A stretch of 64,000 bases of DNA from Megalobrama amblycephala (lineage: Eukaryota > Chordata > Actinopteri > Cypriniformes > Xenocyprididae): contig NC_063065.1 of NCBI RefSeq assembly GCF_018812025.1, positions 32,815,121-32,879,120 of the forward strand, read 5' to 3'. The translations under genes were made by a program, and so were the position numbers. The notes beneath the pieces were generated by a model that was not told the DNA's origin, did no database searches, and saw nothing but the letters and a program-made list of their open reading frames with translations. How positions within the stretch are numbered: the first letter of the stretch is position 1; each line of letters opens with the position of its first letter. Positions 24,513 to 36,935 of the stretch are shown piece by piece.

Positions 24513-24994
24513 CTATAAAAAATGCTGGGTTAAAAACAAACCAAGCTGGGTTAAATATAGACAAACACAGAAATTGGGTTGTTTTGACCCAGCTGTTGGG
24601 TTAAATGTTTGCCCAACCTGCTCGGTAGTTTTATTTAACTATTTAATTCAACTATTGATTAAAAATTACTATATGGCTGGCTTAAAATGAACCCAAAATA
24701 TGTTTGGAAATCAAACACATAATTATGTGAAAATTCATTAATAGCAATTTAATAAATGTTTATTAATTAATTATTATTTATTAAACTTATCAATAAATAT
24801 TAATTTATTAAACATATTAATAAAAGTTATTTTTGGGGGGGTTCATTTTAAGTGAGTAATATAGTAATTTTTAAACAATAGTTGAGTTAAATAAAACTAC
24901 GCATCAGATTGGGTCAAAGATTTAACCCAACCGCTGGGTTTGTCTATTTTTAACCCAACCTGGGCTATTTTTAACCCAGCATTGTTTTAGAGTG
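24513..24994. mobile_element. 'TGCTGGGTTAAA' palindromic repeat (family C), copy 1
   Basis: The ends read AAAAAATGCTGGGTTAAAAA and its inverted form TTTTTAACCCAGCATT. Internal GGGTT/AACCC blocks also pair, so the whole unit folds back on itself. It recurs at 38777-39233 and 41268-41702, and in diverged form at 36004-36935. The short ORF at 24502-24690 is a translation of this repeat. Confidence 0.8.
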
Positions 24995-25320
24995 TGTGAT
25001 GCAGTGCTGACTATTTGATTTAATGTATTTGCAATGACAAAAAAGGGGTTTTAACTCTAAAAAAATTATATAAACAAATAGTATAAATTGAAATTATTGT
25101 GAATTTAAAATAAATGTGAAAGTTGTTATTTCGATATGTTGTCTTTAATGTTATGTTGGTATTCATGATAAAACATTTGCAACAATCGAAAACTTTAAAT
25201 CTATTCCTTTACTTTCCAACACAAATGTACATTTATTTATTTATTTAAAAATTATTTCATAAATTAAAACTCATGTTTTAAAATATAGCTGCATGTTTCG
25301 ATTAGTGCATGTTGTGCACT
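24995..25320. other. AT-rich intergenic DNA
   Basis: Nothing recognised. Confidence 0.5.
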
Positions 25321-26300
25321 TCTGTTGCTTCTCGTCGAAGATTTTTGTAGGACGTCGCTTTCCAAATTTCCCACCATATTCAGCAGATTTTTAAAACGCG
25401 AGATTCGGCTCCATCTTTCTGACAGGGGTACAGCTGCTGGACTCACGCTGGTGAGCGGTGGTCTCAGACTGGTGGAGGTGGCATTAGTGCCCTCAGAGGT
25501 GCAAAGGGGGGCTCAAACCAGACAATGGTCCGCCAAAAACTGTTCAAATTGACTGTGGGGTCTGGAGATTTCCTACACTTGAGAGACACAACACGGGTCA
25601 GTCATATAAAAATGTATATTGAAATGAATTATTCACCGCAGCCCTAATTGATAAAAGAATGTGTTTATTTAAGCTGACGACTTTTCATATGTGAGATTGC
25701 TTGTCCATTGTTCTCCAGAGGGCCCGTCAAGGTGAGATGAGACAGGGGCCACTCATTCTTCATGAACAAAAGGAACAAATGAATGCGCACGCACTCCCTA
25801 ATGGTTTCCCCGTATACTTGGGTCCACGGGAGATAAGTCTAACAAAATTAGTATGCAAAAGAGCCACTCTCTTGAGGCCTATAATTTTCTTTGCAAATGA
25901 TTTCCGTTTTGAGGATGAAACAAACACGACAATGGCGTTGTATAAGCGCTGCTTCAGGATGTGTGCGTGCCTTCAAGCTCCTAAAAGAAGAAGTTAACCC
26001 TCATCAGCAGGTGGTTTTGGAAAGGAGAGAGAGAGAGAAGAAAAAAAAACAACTAAAAGCAGAAAAGATTCCGCTCGGTTCCAATCATATTTAGTTGATT
26101 ACATTTGGCATAATGCCCTGGCGAAAAGGGCCCACGGAATCCAGAAGAGCCATTGCTTTGAGAGAGGTTCTTCAGCACCATGCTGTGCCATCTTTTTCAT
26201 CAGTTAACTTAATTAAACATATATCCACCCGAGACTGTTCTCATATTCTCTACCAGTTTAGCTTTTGTTAACTGTTCTCAAACAGTCCCTCAAGTGTAAA
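25321..26300. promoter_or_regulatory. Candidate conserved noncoding block
   Basis: Non-repetitive, evenly mixed DNA, best at 25690-26230. It has SOX-like ACAAAAG/AACAAAT words at about 25765-25780 and 'aacttaattaaac' near 26206. ORFs on the plus strand (60-98 codons) show no domain. Regulatory role inferred only. Confidence 0.28.
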
Positions 26301-27959
26301 ACGCTGTTATTTACATGAACTTTTGTCATCTGAACCCAAGGGTTTGGTACTTTTTTACTCTTCGAGGCTTTATTCTTCGAACATAATTAGCAGCTAACTA
26401 TATTGCAATAATAAAATGTATTAATAATATCAGTATGTATTGTTTTATTACAGAAATCATAATAAAAATCTGTTTTAAAATAATAATGGATTTATATTAT
26501 TTATTATGCTATTATATTTATTTAGATCCTTAAATATAAGTTTAGCTTCTCATTATTATGTATGAATAATTTATTTATTTCTGGAGTCGAATCTCCCGGT
26601 TTCCTGTATCGCATCTTAATACACCATAAAAAGGTCGTAAATTCTGAATCTTCGGATTATTTGAATTAAACACAAATTTATGTCTGTGTGAGTTAAATTT
26701 GTGCGTTTTTAAATCCAGATTCTATGAATGTTAATTGCGCCGTTTCCCATAAAATGCGCGTATAAATCACAGCAATGTATAACAATACTCTATCTGTATT
26801 TTTACGTTCCTAACGTGGTCTGCAGTAGCTCTCTTTTCCAATAAATCATGTACTTACTTCCCAGGAGCTTCCTGCTCTGTGGTGAAGATTAGGACCCCGT
26901 GTCTTACTGAAAGCCAGGAGCAGTTTGAAATTATCAAGCGTTTAAAGACATCACAGTCATCAAAGTTTTTTTATGCACTTGTGTATGTCGCTTTACTTTG
27001 TGCATTGTTTTACTATATATACGAATTGCTGAAATGCTAACAATTTTGTGCATAATTATAGTGCTATTCATTTAATATTTTAATACTTTATTATATAAAA
27101 CGATGCAATACTAAATACGATCACTAAATATTACAACAACAGCATAATAATAACAATACACATTGCTATAATATAATCTAATAATTCGATATGGTAACAT
27201 GCGAACGGTTGCTTTCCGTCGAATGAGCTATTATATGCAAATGCATTATATCAAACCCACGTGCGTCAAAATACTAAATGCAAAAATAAATAGAAAACGT
27301 CTGGACATTGATGAGAATTATTATGAGCAAGTATGACAATCAAAGACAACATCTGGCAGCACGATGCTTAAGTGAATTTTCACTGAACAAACATCCAGGC
27401 ATGTTCAAATAATTAGATTTGGTATGTCATTATTTTTTCGAACTCAAATCTGTTCTCGTTGCCTGTATAGCATTAGACGAATTTAATTACGTTTCTCACA
27501 TACTTCTTATGTTATTTTTTAATTGCCATTTTTAAAATAATTTGTTCAATAGGTAATTTGTTTAAAAACACATGTGATTCATTTGTGATGGTTGGCTAGA
27601 GTTTTCCTGGTCTTGTTAAACATGTTGAAATGTTTGTTATTTTAAACTAATTTAACTGAACTTTCTTTCAGTGTAGATGTGGCCAATGGGCTTTTGACAT
27701 ATAAGCAACTTTAAAATGTAAAGTCTTTAAAATATAGCCATGCTATATAATAAGGCTAGATTAACATTTGTTTATGGTAAATATTTAAGACTAAACATTG
27801 AACAGGTAACAGCTTCTTATTCGATAATTAACTAACAGTAATACCCCCTCCGTCAACATACTGCTATTATACATACTGCTTTAATTCCACTGGTATAGAT
27901 AAATGAGAGTGTAATTAGTCAAAGATGAGGCTAAAGCAGGACATATTTGAATAGTTTCC
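26301..27959. other. AT-rich intergenic DNA
   Basis: No gene. An octamer motif in a palindromic setting (ATGCAAATGCAT at 27235-27246) is the only item of note. Confidence 0.5.
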
Positions 27960-29090
27960 TCATTAACCTTGGCTTGGAAACGTAGCCTACATTGTGCCAT
28001 ACAGTCTTGTGGTACATTAGTTTTAGTGGCAGTCTGTGAAGTGCTGCTCACCCCTGGTTATGGAGGGGAAAGTAATGCATGGGGACTCATTTCTGCATGT
28101 GTCTGTGTCATAACCCCGGCCAGGGTGTCATATTCCTCTCCTCCCTCATCTGGCCCAGCATGGGAGCCCTAATGCACACATCTCTGTGCAGCTCTTCTCC
28201 AGCTAAATGGACGGATTTGCACATTTCCTCAGCCGCTCACACCCAATTCCCTCACTCTGTTAATGCCGGTTAATTTTTTACAAATAATGCCTGGGCAAAT
28301 CAGTCTTTCGAACTGTTATATCATTTATTGCGAGGACTTCTGTGAACTTCTTTTTGAAAAATTAATGCCTTTAATTTTGGTTGATGGCAACATCAGCACA
28401 GCTCCGTAAATTGCAGTTTAATGAGATTTTGCTACAGGGGATAATCTGCTACTGACAGAAAAACATCTTGAAAACATCTGTAGACCTATGATTTCACTCT
28501 GACGATTAAACCCCCAACCCCCCGCGTCTCAGAGCACTGAGCAAGAAAAATGGTCAGTTTAAAAAGTTACACTCCGCCATCCGATCTGATGAAAACGACT
28601 TGGAGGAAACTTGACGCTGTTTTACCTCTATTTGTCTGTGTAATGAACGTCTCTTTGTTGTTTAAGAGTTAACGTCCAGCTATCTTTGCCTTGCTGTGGG
28701 AGTCTAGCGGCAAACATAATGAGCAATGCTTTATATGAGTCCTAAATGAGCAATCTGCTCCTCCAACCCAAGCCTGTAGATGCGATGTAAGGTTCATTAC
28801 CCTCAAGTGGACAGCAAGCTAATGTATTCTGCTCTACGACTAATATCGTCATGAGTCAGGCTGTGTGCAATGACGTCCTTTCAAGCATTGTTTGCTAGTA
28901 GAGGTCAGCATGCACTTGGCCAAATACCCTAGTCTAACTTGGAAAGTGACTTGGTAGAGATCCTACCAAGAGGTCAGCCTCCTTCACACCTGTCCTTGCG
29001 CTCTTCCGACTGTTCTTAGAGTACCTAATGCTGTTAACACATTTTATTGCAAGGTTTTATAAAGTCGACATTGAAACAGTGACTTTGAAG
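27960..29090. promoter_or_regulatory. Candidate conserved noncoding block
   Basis: Single-copy-looking, stop-poor sequence with two overlapping short plus-strand ORFs (27969-28273) that match nothing known. A good enhancer candidate by texture, particularly 28080-28320 and 28660-28990. Confidence 0.27.
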
Positions 29091-31560
29091 CCAGCACGAT
29101 CTCATTGCCTATTAATTAAAACATCAGCATTTCAATTTCAGTTTCCGTAAACTTGTTGGCTGCGCTGTGACATTTGAGTAAGCGCAGTCAAGGAGGAATG
29201 TACACCCACATCCCTGTCCTCTAAAGCTCATGCACTCCCAGGACTCTGCAATGTAGATTACTTCCTCCAGGGAGTCTGGAGAGAATCCCAATCCCTGCAA
29301 CTTTTTCCAGTGAACAGACAGATTTGGCCCACCTCCAGCAAAAATAGACCATACCATGCAGAGAGTAAGCTATGCCAGAAAGCCCAAAATTATATCTGAC
29401 ACGTTGGGTCACATCAACTTGTTTTTAATGTCTCTCACTCAGAGAGAATGCAAATCCGTTTCAACAAAAAATGACACAGTGAGACCAATTAGAAATTTAC
29501 AAATGTGCTTTAAACATCCACTCATATTTATTCAAGAGATATTCATTTTTCGGGATTCATTCCCTAATTGTTTCTTACGGGATCCACTCCTTGATGTAAA
29601 CCCAGAAACAGCAGGTATAACCGAGAAAATTACAGAGCGACGCAGTACAGGAAGCAGAAGAGAAATGCTCTGTGATTTGAGTTCTTCATTGAAGACTACT
29701 CTGGAAATTCCGTACATTTATGGTCGCATCATTATTCAGTATTGAAAGTCATTCCTATGAAGTCCACATGCAATCCTTTCACACAATTGATTGTCTTTTG
29801 GAAAATGAGCATCTGTCTTTGATTCGACAAACTGATATTCACGAGGCAAGATGAATCAAAGACAGAATTCTGACATTTTATTAACCAACCCATCCCTACC
29901 CTCTCTCTTTGAAAGCACAACCCATAAGGCTTTGTTCTCCGAAGTGACTTGCAACACCATCAGCAGTGATTGGTGCCACGAACGATGCCAGGAAGAGAGC
30001 ATTGACTCTGCAGGGTTCTCCATTTTCAATGGCGTGAATGGACACCTCTTGTCTAGCGATGCCACTGCTGCGCTCTTTCAGATGGAGGCACATGTCACAC
30101 CCAGACTCATCATGCCAGCCACCAGCAGAGAGGCCAGGGCGCTGTGCCCATGACTACTATCGCAAAAAGTGAAGTTCAGCAGCTAATACTGAATTAGCGT
30201 AATATCAAAATTAAAAACAGTTTGATAAAGTTGGGACTCACACAGCAAAAGAATGAGCGACAGCTACTAATTTCCAACGTATTAGGGAGATGGTTTTCAG
30301 TCTCCCCTTGGGATCTGTCAGAATACCCATCGGTGGATGCTCTGGTCAACTGAACCAACAAACAGGTCTGCGAATGCCATGTTTGCGACAATCTGCTCCA
30401 GTGCACGATCACTCTCAACAGCTCATCAACACCAACAAGCCACTTCCTAATCCTTAAAATGGACAAGCCGGACACGGAACCCGAGAACAATACACTCACA
30501 TGCACAAAGGCATGTATCGAGACTGTGTGATTATAAGCACCAGGGAGTTTGCCTTCCCTTATTCATCCACAGTCCCATTTTGAAGAGACCAGATCCAGGG
30601 GTGCCAAATTAAGCGGAGTGCTGATATGTGCTGGCTGCATAGAGTAATGAGCAGGCCCAGAGGATATTTGCAGGGTCACACAAAGGAGTTGGTGTGGAGT
30701 GGCAAAGAAAATCGGGCGTACAGCAGGAAGCCAAGCAACTAAATTCTGCAGGCCATCCTCATCTGCTGTCATCAGCGAAACGAGCTCCCGATCCCATCAA
30801 CAAGAGCTCGGCTATAGGGGATAGGTCTCATGGCTGTTTTCCTAGTATTTACCTTATGCCACGAACCCGTAGAAAACCCTGTTTGTGCTGCTGTGCATTC
30901 AGCGACTCTGAGAAAAGAAAGAATAATGAGAGGCTCGGAGGAAATTGTAACAATTTCAGGTCATTAAGATTTAACAGCATTACACTGTTTCTCTGTCTGG
31001 AATCTTTGAGGCCCGGTCCGGTTTAGATCCTACTAAGCTATGCGAGGCATTTATCACAAGGAATCATTGTAAACCACATTTTCAACACTCTCTCTGGCAA
31101 GCCCAACAAAGAGCCATTTTACATCGCTACCATGACTATAAAGCGAGTCCTACTGTTTTCCCAACGTGGGGTATAATGGAATTAATAACGTCGACTGCGC
31201 ATTTGCCGGGAATTCCCATGAGGCCTTGCAGATTTTTATAACTCCGCAGTGTAATGCTAAGGGTTCGGAGGGGAAGATTTACTGGCTGTGAGAATCTAAT
31301 GATACCGAACACTGACTTTGCGATTGCTCCAGCCAGCTAGTTTGCATGACAATCTGGATAACAATGGCCCTTTCAGATTAAGTGTGTGGGGGCTTATTAT
31401 GATTGCTCTTTGTTCTAGATCCTTTATACTCTCAAAATGTTGATGTTGTCCGATATCGACCGGCTACATTGGAATAAGCGCACCTTGCTTCTCCCAATAT
31501 TTGACATCTGAGTCATTTATGCTAGATTTAATTACTTTAACGCTTATTATACTGAACATA
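29091..31560. promoter_or_regulatory. Long candidate regulatory block with inverted TCF/LEF motifs
   Basis: About 2.4 kb has no repeats, balanced composition and few stops on either strand. The ORFs (up to 129 codons at 29356-29745) show no domain and no splice-linked continuation. It includes the inverted TCF/LEF-type pair at 29812-29866 and a SOX-type AACAATGG at 31360-31367. zic genes respond to Wnt signalling in dorsal tissues, so such sites would make sense in a zic1/zic4 enhancer; activity is inferred. Confidence 0.35.
29812..29866. promoter_or_regulatory. 14-bp inverted repeat of TCF/LEF-like sites
   Basis: TCTGTCTTTGATTC (29812-29825) and GAATCAAAGACAGA (29853-29866) are exact inverse copies, 27 bp apart. 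Each contains the TCF/LEF core CTTTGAT / ATCAAAG. Confidence 0.4.
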
Positions 31561-32400
31561 AAGACGTTTAGGTGTTCATATTTCCTTTGTGTTGTCGCAA
31601 GCAATTATAGGTGCAGCCATCTATTTACTTGATGAATCCTCTTTTATACTCCACTTGCTTGATAAATAAGGAAATAAGTCAACGCTCCACTTTATATTCA
31701 GTAATTAAAGTGAAAAATATAGTCACAATGCAAATCCTTAATTGGACTCCAAGAGAGAGATTCTGAATTTCTCTTTAATAATAAGAGATGACTGGGGACA
31801 CACACACACAAAAAAAAAGCATGCTGAAATGTGATTCTGGAAGTTCAATTAATCAAGAACTGAAAACAACCAATTTAGCAAAGAGCTGTTCATTCAGGGA
31901 ATCACACGGCTCAGGTAATGTTCTTTTAATCATCTCTATGTGACATTATACTTTTCATGTCACAACAGATGAATGAAAAAAAAAAAACGCCATTGCATTT
32001 GAGGAAGATCATATCTATCATGTTGCAAAAACTGGATGTTTAATGGGATGTTGGCAGCTAAATTTCTGCCTCTGATAGTGTTGAGGTAGCAAGTATGGGC
32101 TTTAAATTCTTATTTTAGATGTGGATTGTGAAATAGAAAATTGAATCTTAGCCACTAAGCTGAATTCCAGCACCATCTGTAAAGGGCCTCAGTCACACCT
32201 GCTCTGAACGCTTTTTCACAATGTCCAGAGAAGCTTTAGTCAGCTGAAAAAGCTTTCTGTGTTACCCATTCAATAATCAATTAAAGATTTGAATTACACT
32301 TCAAATCTGCAGTGCATTAAATGTTGATAAGGAATGTGTGATGTGTCTCTAGGGTCAATTTACCAATTGTTTTAAAGTCAACCTTTAACGTTTCTTCCCT
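31561..32400. other. Intergenic DNA
   Basis: No gene. Short A-rich and CA-rich tracts lie at 31798-31819 and 31977-31987. Confidence 0.5.
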
Positions 32401-33210
32401 CTAGACTTCACAAAACAAGAAGAAATGTCATGGAACGCCGATTTCGGTGAACTCGTCGGACTCTAACTGTGAGCCGACAGCACTGGAGCCAGTACGGGAG
32501 AAGAGCAGCGGGGCTTGCCCTCTGCCCAATGTATCTCTTTCAGTGCGGGACAGACACAGGCATTGGCTGTACCCTGCTGGGTCCTTCTGAAACCAGAGAC
32601 TGTTGAAGTGAATGTCTGCACTGTCCAGCCAGTCCACAATGCCTTCCAGCCTCTCTGACGCTCCAAATGTGCCCTGAGATGTTTCGGACAGTCTGGTCAG
32701 CCAGGCTTCTGTCCCCCCCCCTCCATTCTGACTCTTCCAGACCAGGGCATGGACCACCCTGGGCTGGTCAGCAACCCCTGCTTACACCTGCCATAAAACT
32801 TAAAAGCTACAGTCCCATCCTAAGGCTTTGAAGTGTTCAAAGCATAGCTCCCTGACCTTTGATGCAACTTTGGCCGCAACACATGTTTGGCGCACCACGT
32901 ATAAAGCAAACCTCTCTCAGGCCTCGGTCCATGGCCTGTTGGTTTACATGTGTGAGATGCAGAGGCCCACGCATGGCAGCCATGCATACCCATCATGCTG
33001 TTCCCACCAGCGAGGGGGGCCCTTGAGCGGGAAAAGAAGAGGGCAGGAAGGACTGGCCCCTTCTGACCCCCTCATGTGTTCACCACTCATCCATACAAAC
33101 CAACCCAACTCCCATCCCCCCAATCCCCCTTTACAAACTACATATCTCATGCTTCATACGCCAAAAAAGCGCTTACTGACTTCAGGAGGCATTGGGAAGT
33201 GAAAGCAAAA
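32401..33210. other. GC-richer block of unknown nature
   Basis: This stands out from AT-rich flanks. A 109-codon minus-strand ORF (32428-32757) and a 124-codon plus-strand ORF (32828-33202) show low stop density, but neither has a domain I know nor clear splice sites. It may be a regulatory block or the remnant of a retrocopied exon; no poly-A tail or target duplication is evident. Confidence 0.35.
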
Positions 33211-33925
33211 TCAATGAAAACCTAATAGCGTGGGCCTCTTACACCGACTAAGAGAGTAACAAGGAATTTTAGACTAAAGAATCAATATTCTTGGCTAGAA
33301 GAGCTGTTTTGTCTTGACAAAACACTGAATCTCTGTGCAAGAAACATACGCAGTGTTTGTGCAAATGTGAATATCATTGATTCAGGATAAACTGTGTCCC
33401 AACAAACAGAAGGGTCTGTAATTCCCTTATGTTTTCATTGCCATCTCCGCCGGATCAAACAATAAAGCATTATTTGCAAGCCTGACTTGTCTATGTTATA
33501 TGAGGCATTATATGTCTGCATAAATACTGGTGCTCATAATCGCATAACGCCTGATTATACTACCTTAACCGATCATGGCTCTGTAAATGTCAAACACAGC
33601 ACTTTGATATAGTGTCCACCTCAGGGTGCATACTTTTACAGCCGGAGTGACAGTGTCATAATGACACAATGCCAACATGACCTGTGCTGTAAATGTATGG
33701 AATTGTATAGCGCTATTCAGATCCTTAAAGCTCACATGCACTCTGAGCTATGAAGGCCTGTGGTAGGTGTTCTTACATATTACACATACTACATTTTGTG
33801 CAATGAATAAGACCATGTGTAATTTAAATAGTTTCAAATGTGTGGCATTAACAAATTGTTTTTAATTTGGCATGAACAAATTCATATTTCATTTACATTT
33901 CTTTAATGTAATATAAAAATAGAAT
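33211..33925. other. Intergenic DNA
   Basis: No gene or repeat recognised; moderately mixed sequence to about 33770, then AT-rich. Confidence 0.5.
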
Positions 33926-34429
33926 GGTAACACTTCAAAATAAGGTCTCATTTGTTAACATTAGTTATCTAAATTGAACTAACAATATGCAATGCATTTT
34001 TTTTTATTAATCTTTGTCAATGTTAGTTAATAAATTACAATTGTGGGTAAAACTTTATTTTACATTGTCTTTGTAACACGTTTACTGTACTAATAACTAT
34101 AAATTATGCATAATTACATGCAACTAACAATAAAACGAACACTCATCCTATACCTAACCCTACAGTAGGTATACATGTAGATAATTATTATTACACAGCA
34201 CTTAAATGCATAATTACACTGTAACAAGGATACCTTAAAATAAAGTGTAACCCAATTGTGCATTGTTCGTTAGTTCACAGTGCATTACGTAATATTAACA
34301 GATACAAGTTTTGATTTAAAAATGTATTAAATTTTGAATTAACATTCATAAAAGATTATTAAATGCTGTAGAAGTATTGTTCATTGTTTACTAATGTTAA
34401 CAGTTGAAACATCATTATAAAGTGTCACC
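33926..34429. mobile_element. Short inverted-repeat element (family E), copy 2, with nested insert
   Basis: It starts GGTAACACTT and ends AAGTGTCACC. Inner words 'gttagttcacagtgcatt' match the copy at 21223. It is interrupted by a 207-bp element at 34046-34252. No ORF. Confidence 0.7.
34046..34252. mobile_element. Nested hAT-like MITE, 207 bp
   Basis: The left end is GGTAAAACTTTATTTTA and the right end (minus strand) GGTTACACTTTATTTTA. The exact 8-bp target duplication CAATTGTG lies at 34038-34045 and 34253-34260. It is inserted in the family E element, whose sequence resumes on the far side. Confidence 0.85.
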
Positions 34430-34516
34430 GATATTTAAAATTACATATATTGCAATTACATTCAAATTAAAGATTAAAATTTTTTGTAGAATATTAATGT
34501 GAAACAACAATTCCTA

Positions 34517-34748
34517 CACTGTGAAAAATATTTTAATGATTTATCACAGCATTTTTTTCTTTTGTGAAATCAACTACAATAATTAATATGGTTCAGATAA
34601 CATAATATTTTGAGTTTCTGTTGATTAAATCAATCACCATCATTGTATCAACTCTTTTGATACAATTTCTTTTGAAATTTTTTTATTTCAATGAACTCAA
34701 AATTTTAAAGCAACCAGGTAACTTACTTTTTTAAGTTAAACCAACAAA
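34517..34748. repeat. Palindromic repeat (family D), copy 2
   Basis: It begins CACTGTGAAAAATA and is nearly parallel to 20993-21203 over most of its length. Confidence 0.6.
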
Positions 34749-35965
34749 AACCAAAGCACTACATGAGCTGCCATCTATGATATTTAAGATTATTGCTCTT
34801 CTGCTTACGTGACCAACTTCACTTCTACAGTTTTGTAATCCGTTACTGGAAATCTCACTTTTGTATTTATCCATAAGCTTCAGGAGTAGCATGTGCATCT
34901 CAAGGCAACTGAACGGGTCAGACAAATGCTGACTTGGCTGAGACAGCAGCTCCAAATGCTGTGAGCTTTCTCGAACTATGACCTTTGGAATGCACAGTCA
35001 ACAAAGATTTTCGGTGCAAGACATTTCTGCGAGAAATTTATCTCAATTTCAGTGCATCATTCAGGGCATTCATGCTCAAATGGTTGCGCACAACAAAACG
35101 ACATTTCCCATGTCTCAACAGGTTTAATCCTTTGTATTTATAAAGACTGTATCTTGCTTTTGATCGTTTAAATAACAAAAGCGCAATCTGAATTCATGTT
35201 GTGAAAGGGTGGCAGCATAATCTCAATGTTCTCCATTAGATGGTGTGGTGTTTTGAATAAGTTGGTCTTCTGGGAGTTAGACTGGGCCTGAGCAACACCC
35301 TGCAATGAGCATTACTATAGCATAACAGTACTATAACAGTATGGGCTCGAGTCAGTTCAGTATGGCTGTCAACACCTATGTGTCTTCTGACATGACAAGC
35401 CCTTTAAACTGTGACGAGCATAAATCAAGAGGCCATTCTGAAACAACAGGGTCGTATTCTTCCCCTGTCGTGCTTGGACCTCCAGTCCCTGCATGGGGCA
35501 CCATTCCAGGCCTGGCTGGAGCGGGGCGCGCCTGAGGAGTGCCATACGGAACCAGGCACCACACGTCTCCTCCATCAGTGTAAATTCTAAAACCTGCACA
35601 ACAACGTTCAACAAGTCATCACAGCTTTAGTATACCTGTCACTGCTGTTCGGGGAGTGCACGATTGTTGCTATTCATTGTGCCCACAAGTCTCAAACACC
35701 CACCCGCTCCTACGCCCACTGCTGCCATGAAGATTGACTGCATGCTTTTTTGATGACATTATTATTATTTTATTTCAGAAGCGAAATTGAAATGACAGTT
35801 TTCAAATGTCAGTTTGAAAGTATAGTTTACAAAATGTCTGGGTTTGCAGAAACGGATCTTCATTAGCCTATTCCAAAAACTGATTCTCTTACACACACAC
35901 AATGTCCTGAGTAATTAAAATGTTAAATAATAATCATTCCCATACAAAATGTTGTGATGTTCCAA
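34749..35965. promoter_or_regulatory. Mixed-composition block, candidate noncoding element
   Basis: 34780-35110 and 35340-35640 are non-repetitive and stop-poor. Three overlapping ORFs at 35341-35614 lie in conflicting frames and strands and match nothing known, so coding is unlikely. Regulatory function is only a possibility. Confidence 0.22.
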
Positions 35966-36003
35966 AAAACAAACAAACAAACAAACAAACAAACAAACAA
36001 AAA
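35966..36003. repeat. (AAAC)n microsatellite
   Basis: About nine AAAC units immediately before the family C-like repeat. Confidence 0.95.
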
Positions 36004-36935
36004 ACACTGGGTTAAAAACAACCCAATTTGAGTTGTTTTCAACACAAGGGCTGGGTAAATATAGGACAGAACACATGATGGGTTAATTTTACCCAGCAAA
36101 TCAGCAAATTGGGTTGTTTATTTAACCCAGCATAAAGGGTTGATTAATTTTTACTATAATACTAGCTTTTTTTTTTTTTTACTTCATACATAAATTAATG
36201 TTTACAGATTAACTTAAATCTTCTAAACTTTATATATATATGGCTTTACATGATAATTCCTTTATTTTCGATCATATTTCATTATAGCCTAGCATATTTT
36301 ATATCAATTTGAATACATATTGCCTACATTTAAGCTCGTTTAACCAATATTATAAGTAAAAAATAAACATTTAGAGGTAATTCAAGTGTAATCGACCAAT
36401 CTCTGTTGTCCTTTTTCCACCGTACGGCGCCGGATCTCGTGCCGGAGATGACTCGCATTCGGCGGGGGAACTGATAACTTCAGACCGCCGCCTTGCGTTT
36501 CACTCGTAGCCAAAAAATGCTGTGACTGACTCCATAACCTGTCCATAAATAATCAGTGTACAATTCTGAGAACATATTTTAACATCCTAAGTATTTATAT
36601 TCTGTATCTTTCTGAATAAAATCATAAAAAATTGATGCATGGCATCAGGCGTTTTCATCAGGCGAATAGACCGACGCGACACTTGTTTACGCCCCTGTAT
36701 GTTGCTTTGCAAAATTAAAACGATATACAAAACAATACCGATTTTTTTTTGATAAAATAAAACCTACACAAACCTGTATTTTAGCGAAGACATTCACCAA
36801 TTTCACAGAGCTGCGCTGCTCTCTCCTGAAGAGGGCGCAAAAAGCCCGCGATAAATAACTCAACCCCTGGGTTGTTACGTCTGACCCAGGATCTGGGTAA
36901 CACAAAAACTACCCAAACACTGGAAAAATAACCCC
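36004..36935. mobile_element. Diverged family C palindrome with internal insert
   Basis: The left part has CACTGGGTTAAAAACAACCC; the right part ends in 'tgacccaggatctgggtaac' and 'acccaaacactgg', the inverted phrases. The centre (36420-36540 and 36780-36850) is unrelated GC-richer sequence, probably a nested element. Confidence 0.5.

Noticed and set aside
29356..29745. 129-codon ORF on the plus strand
   Set aside because: No recognisable domain, competing ORFs in other frames and no splice context; more likely stop-poor noncoding DNA.
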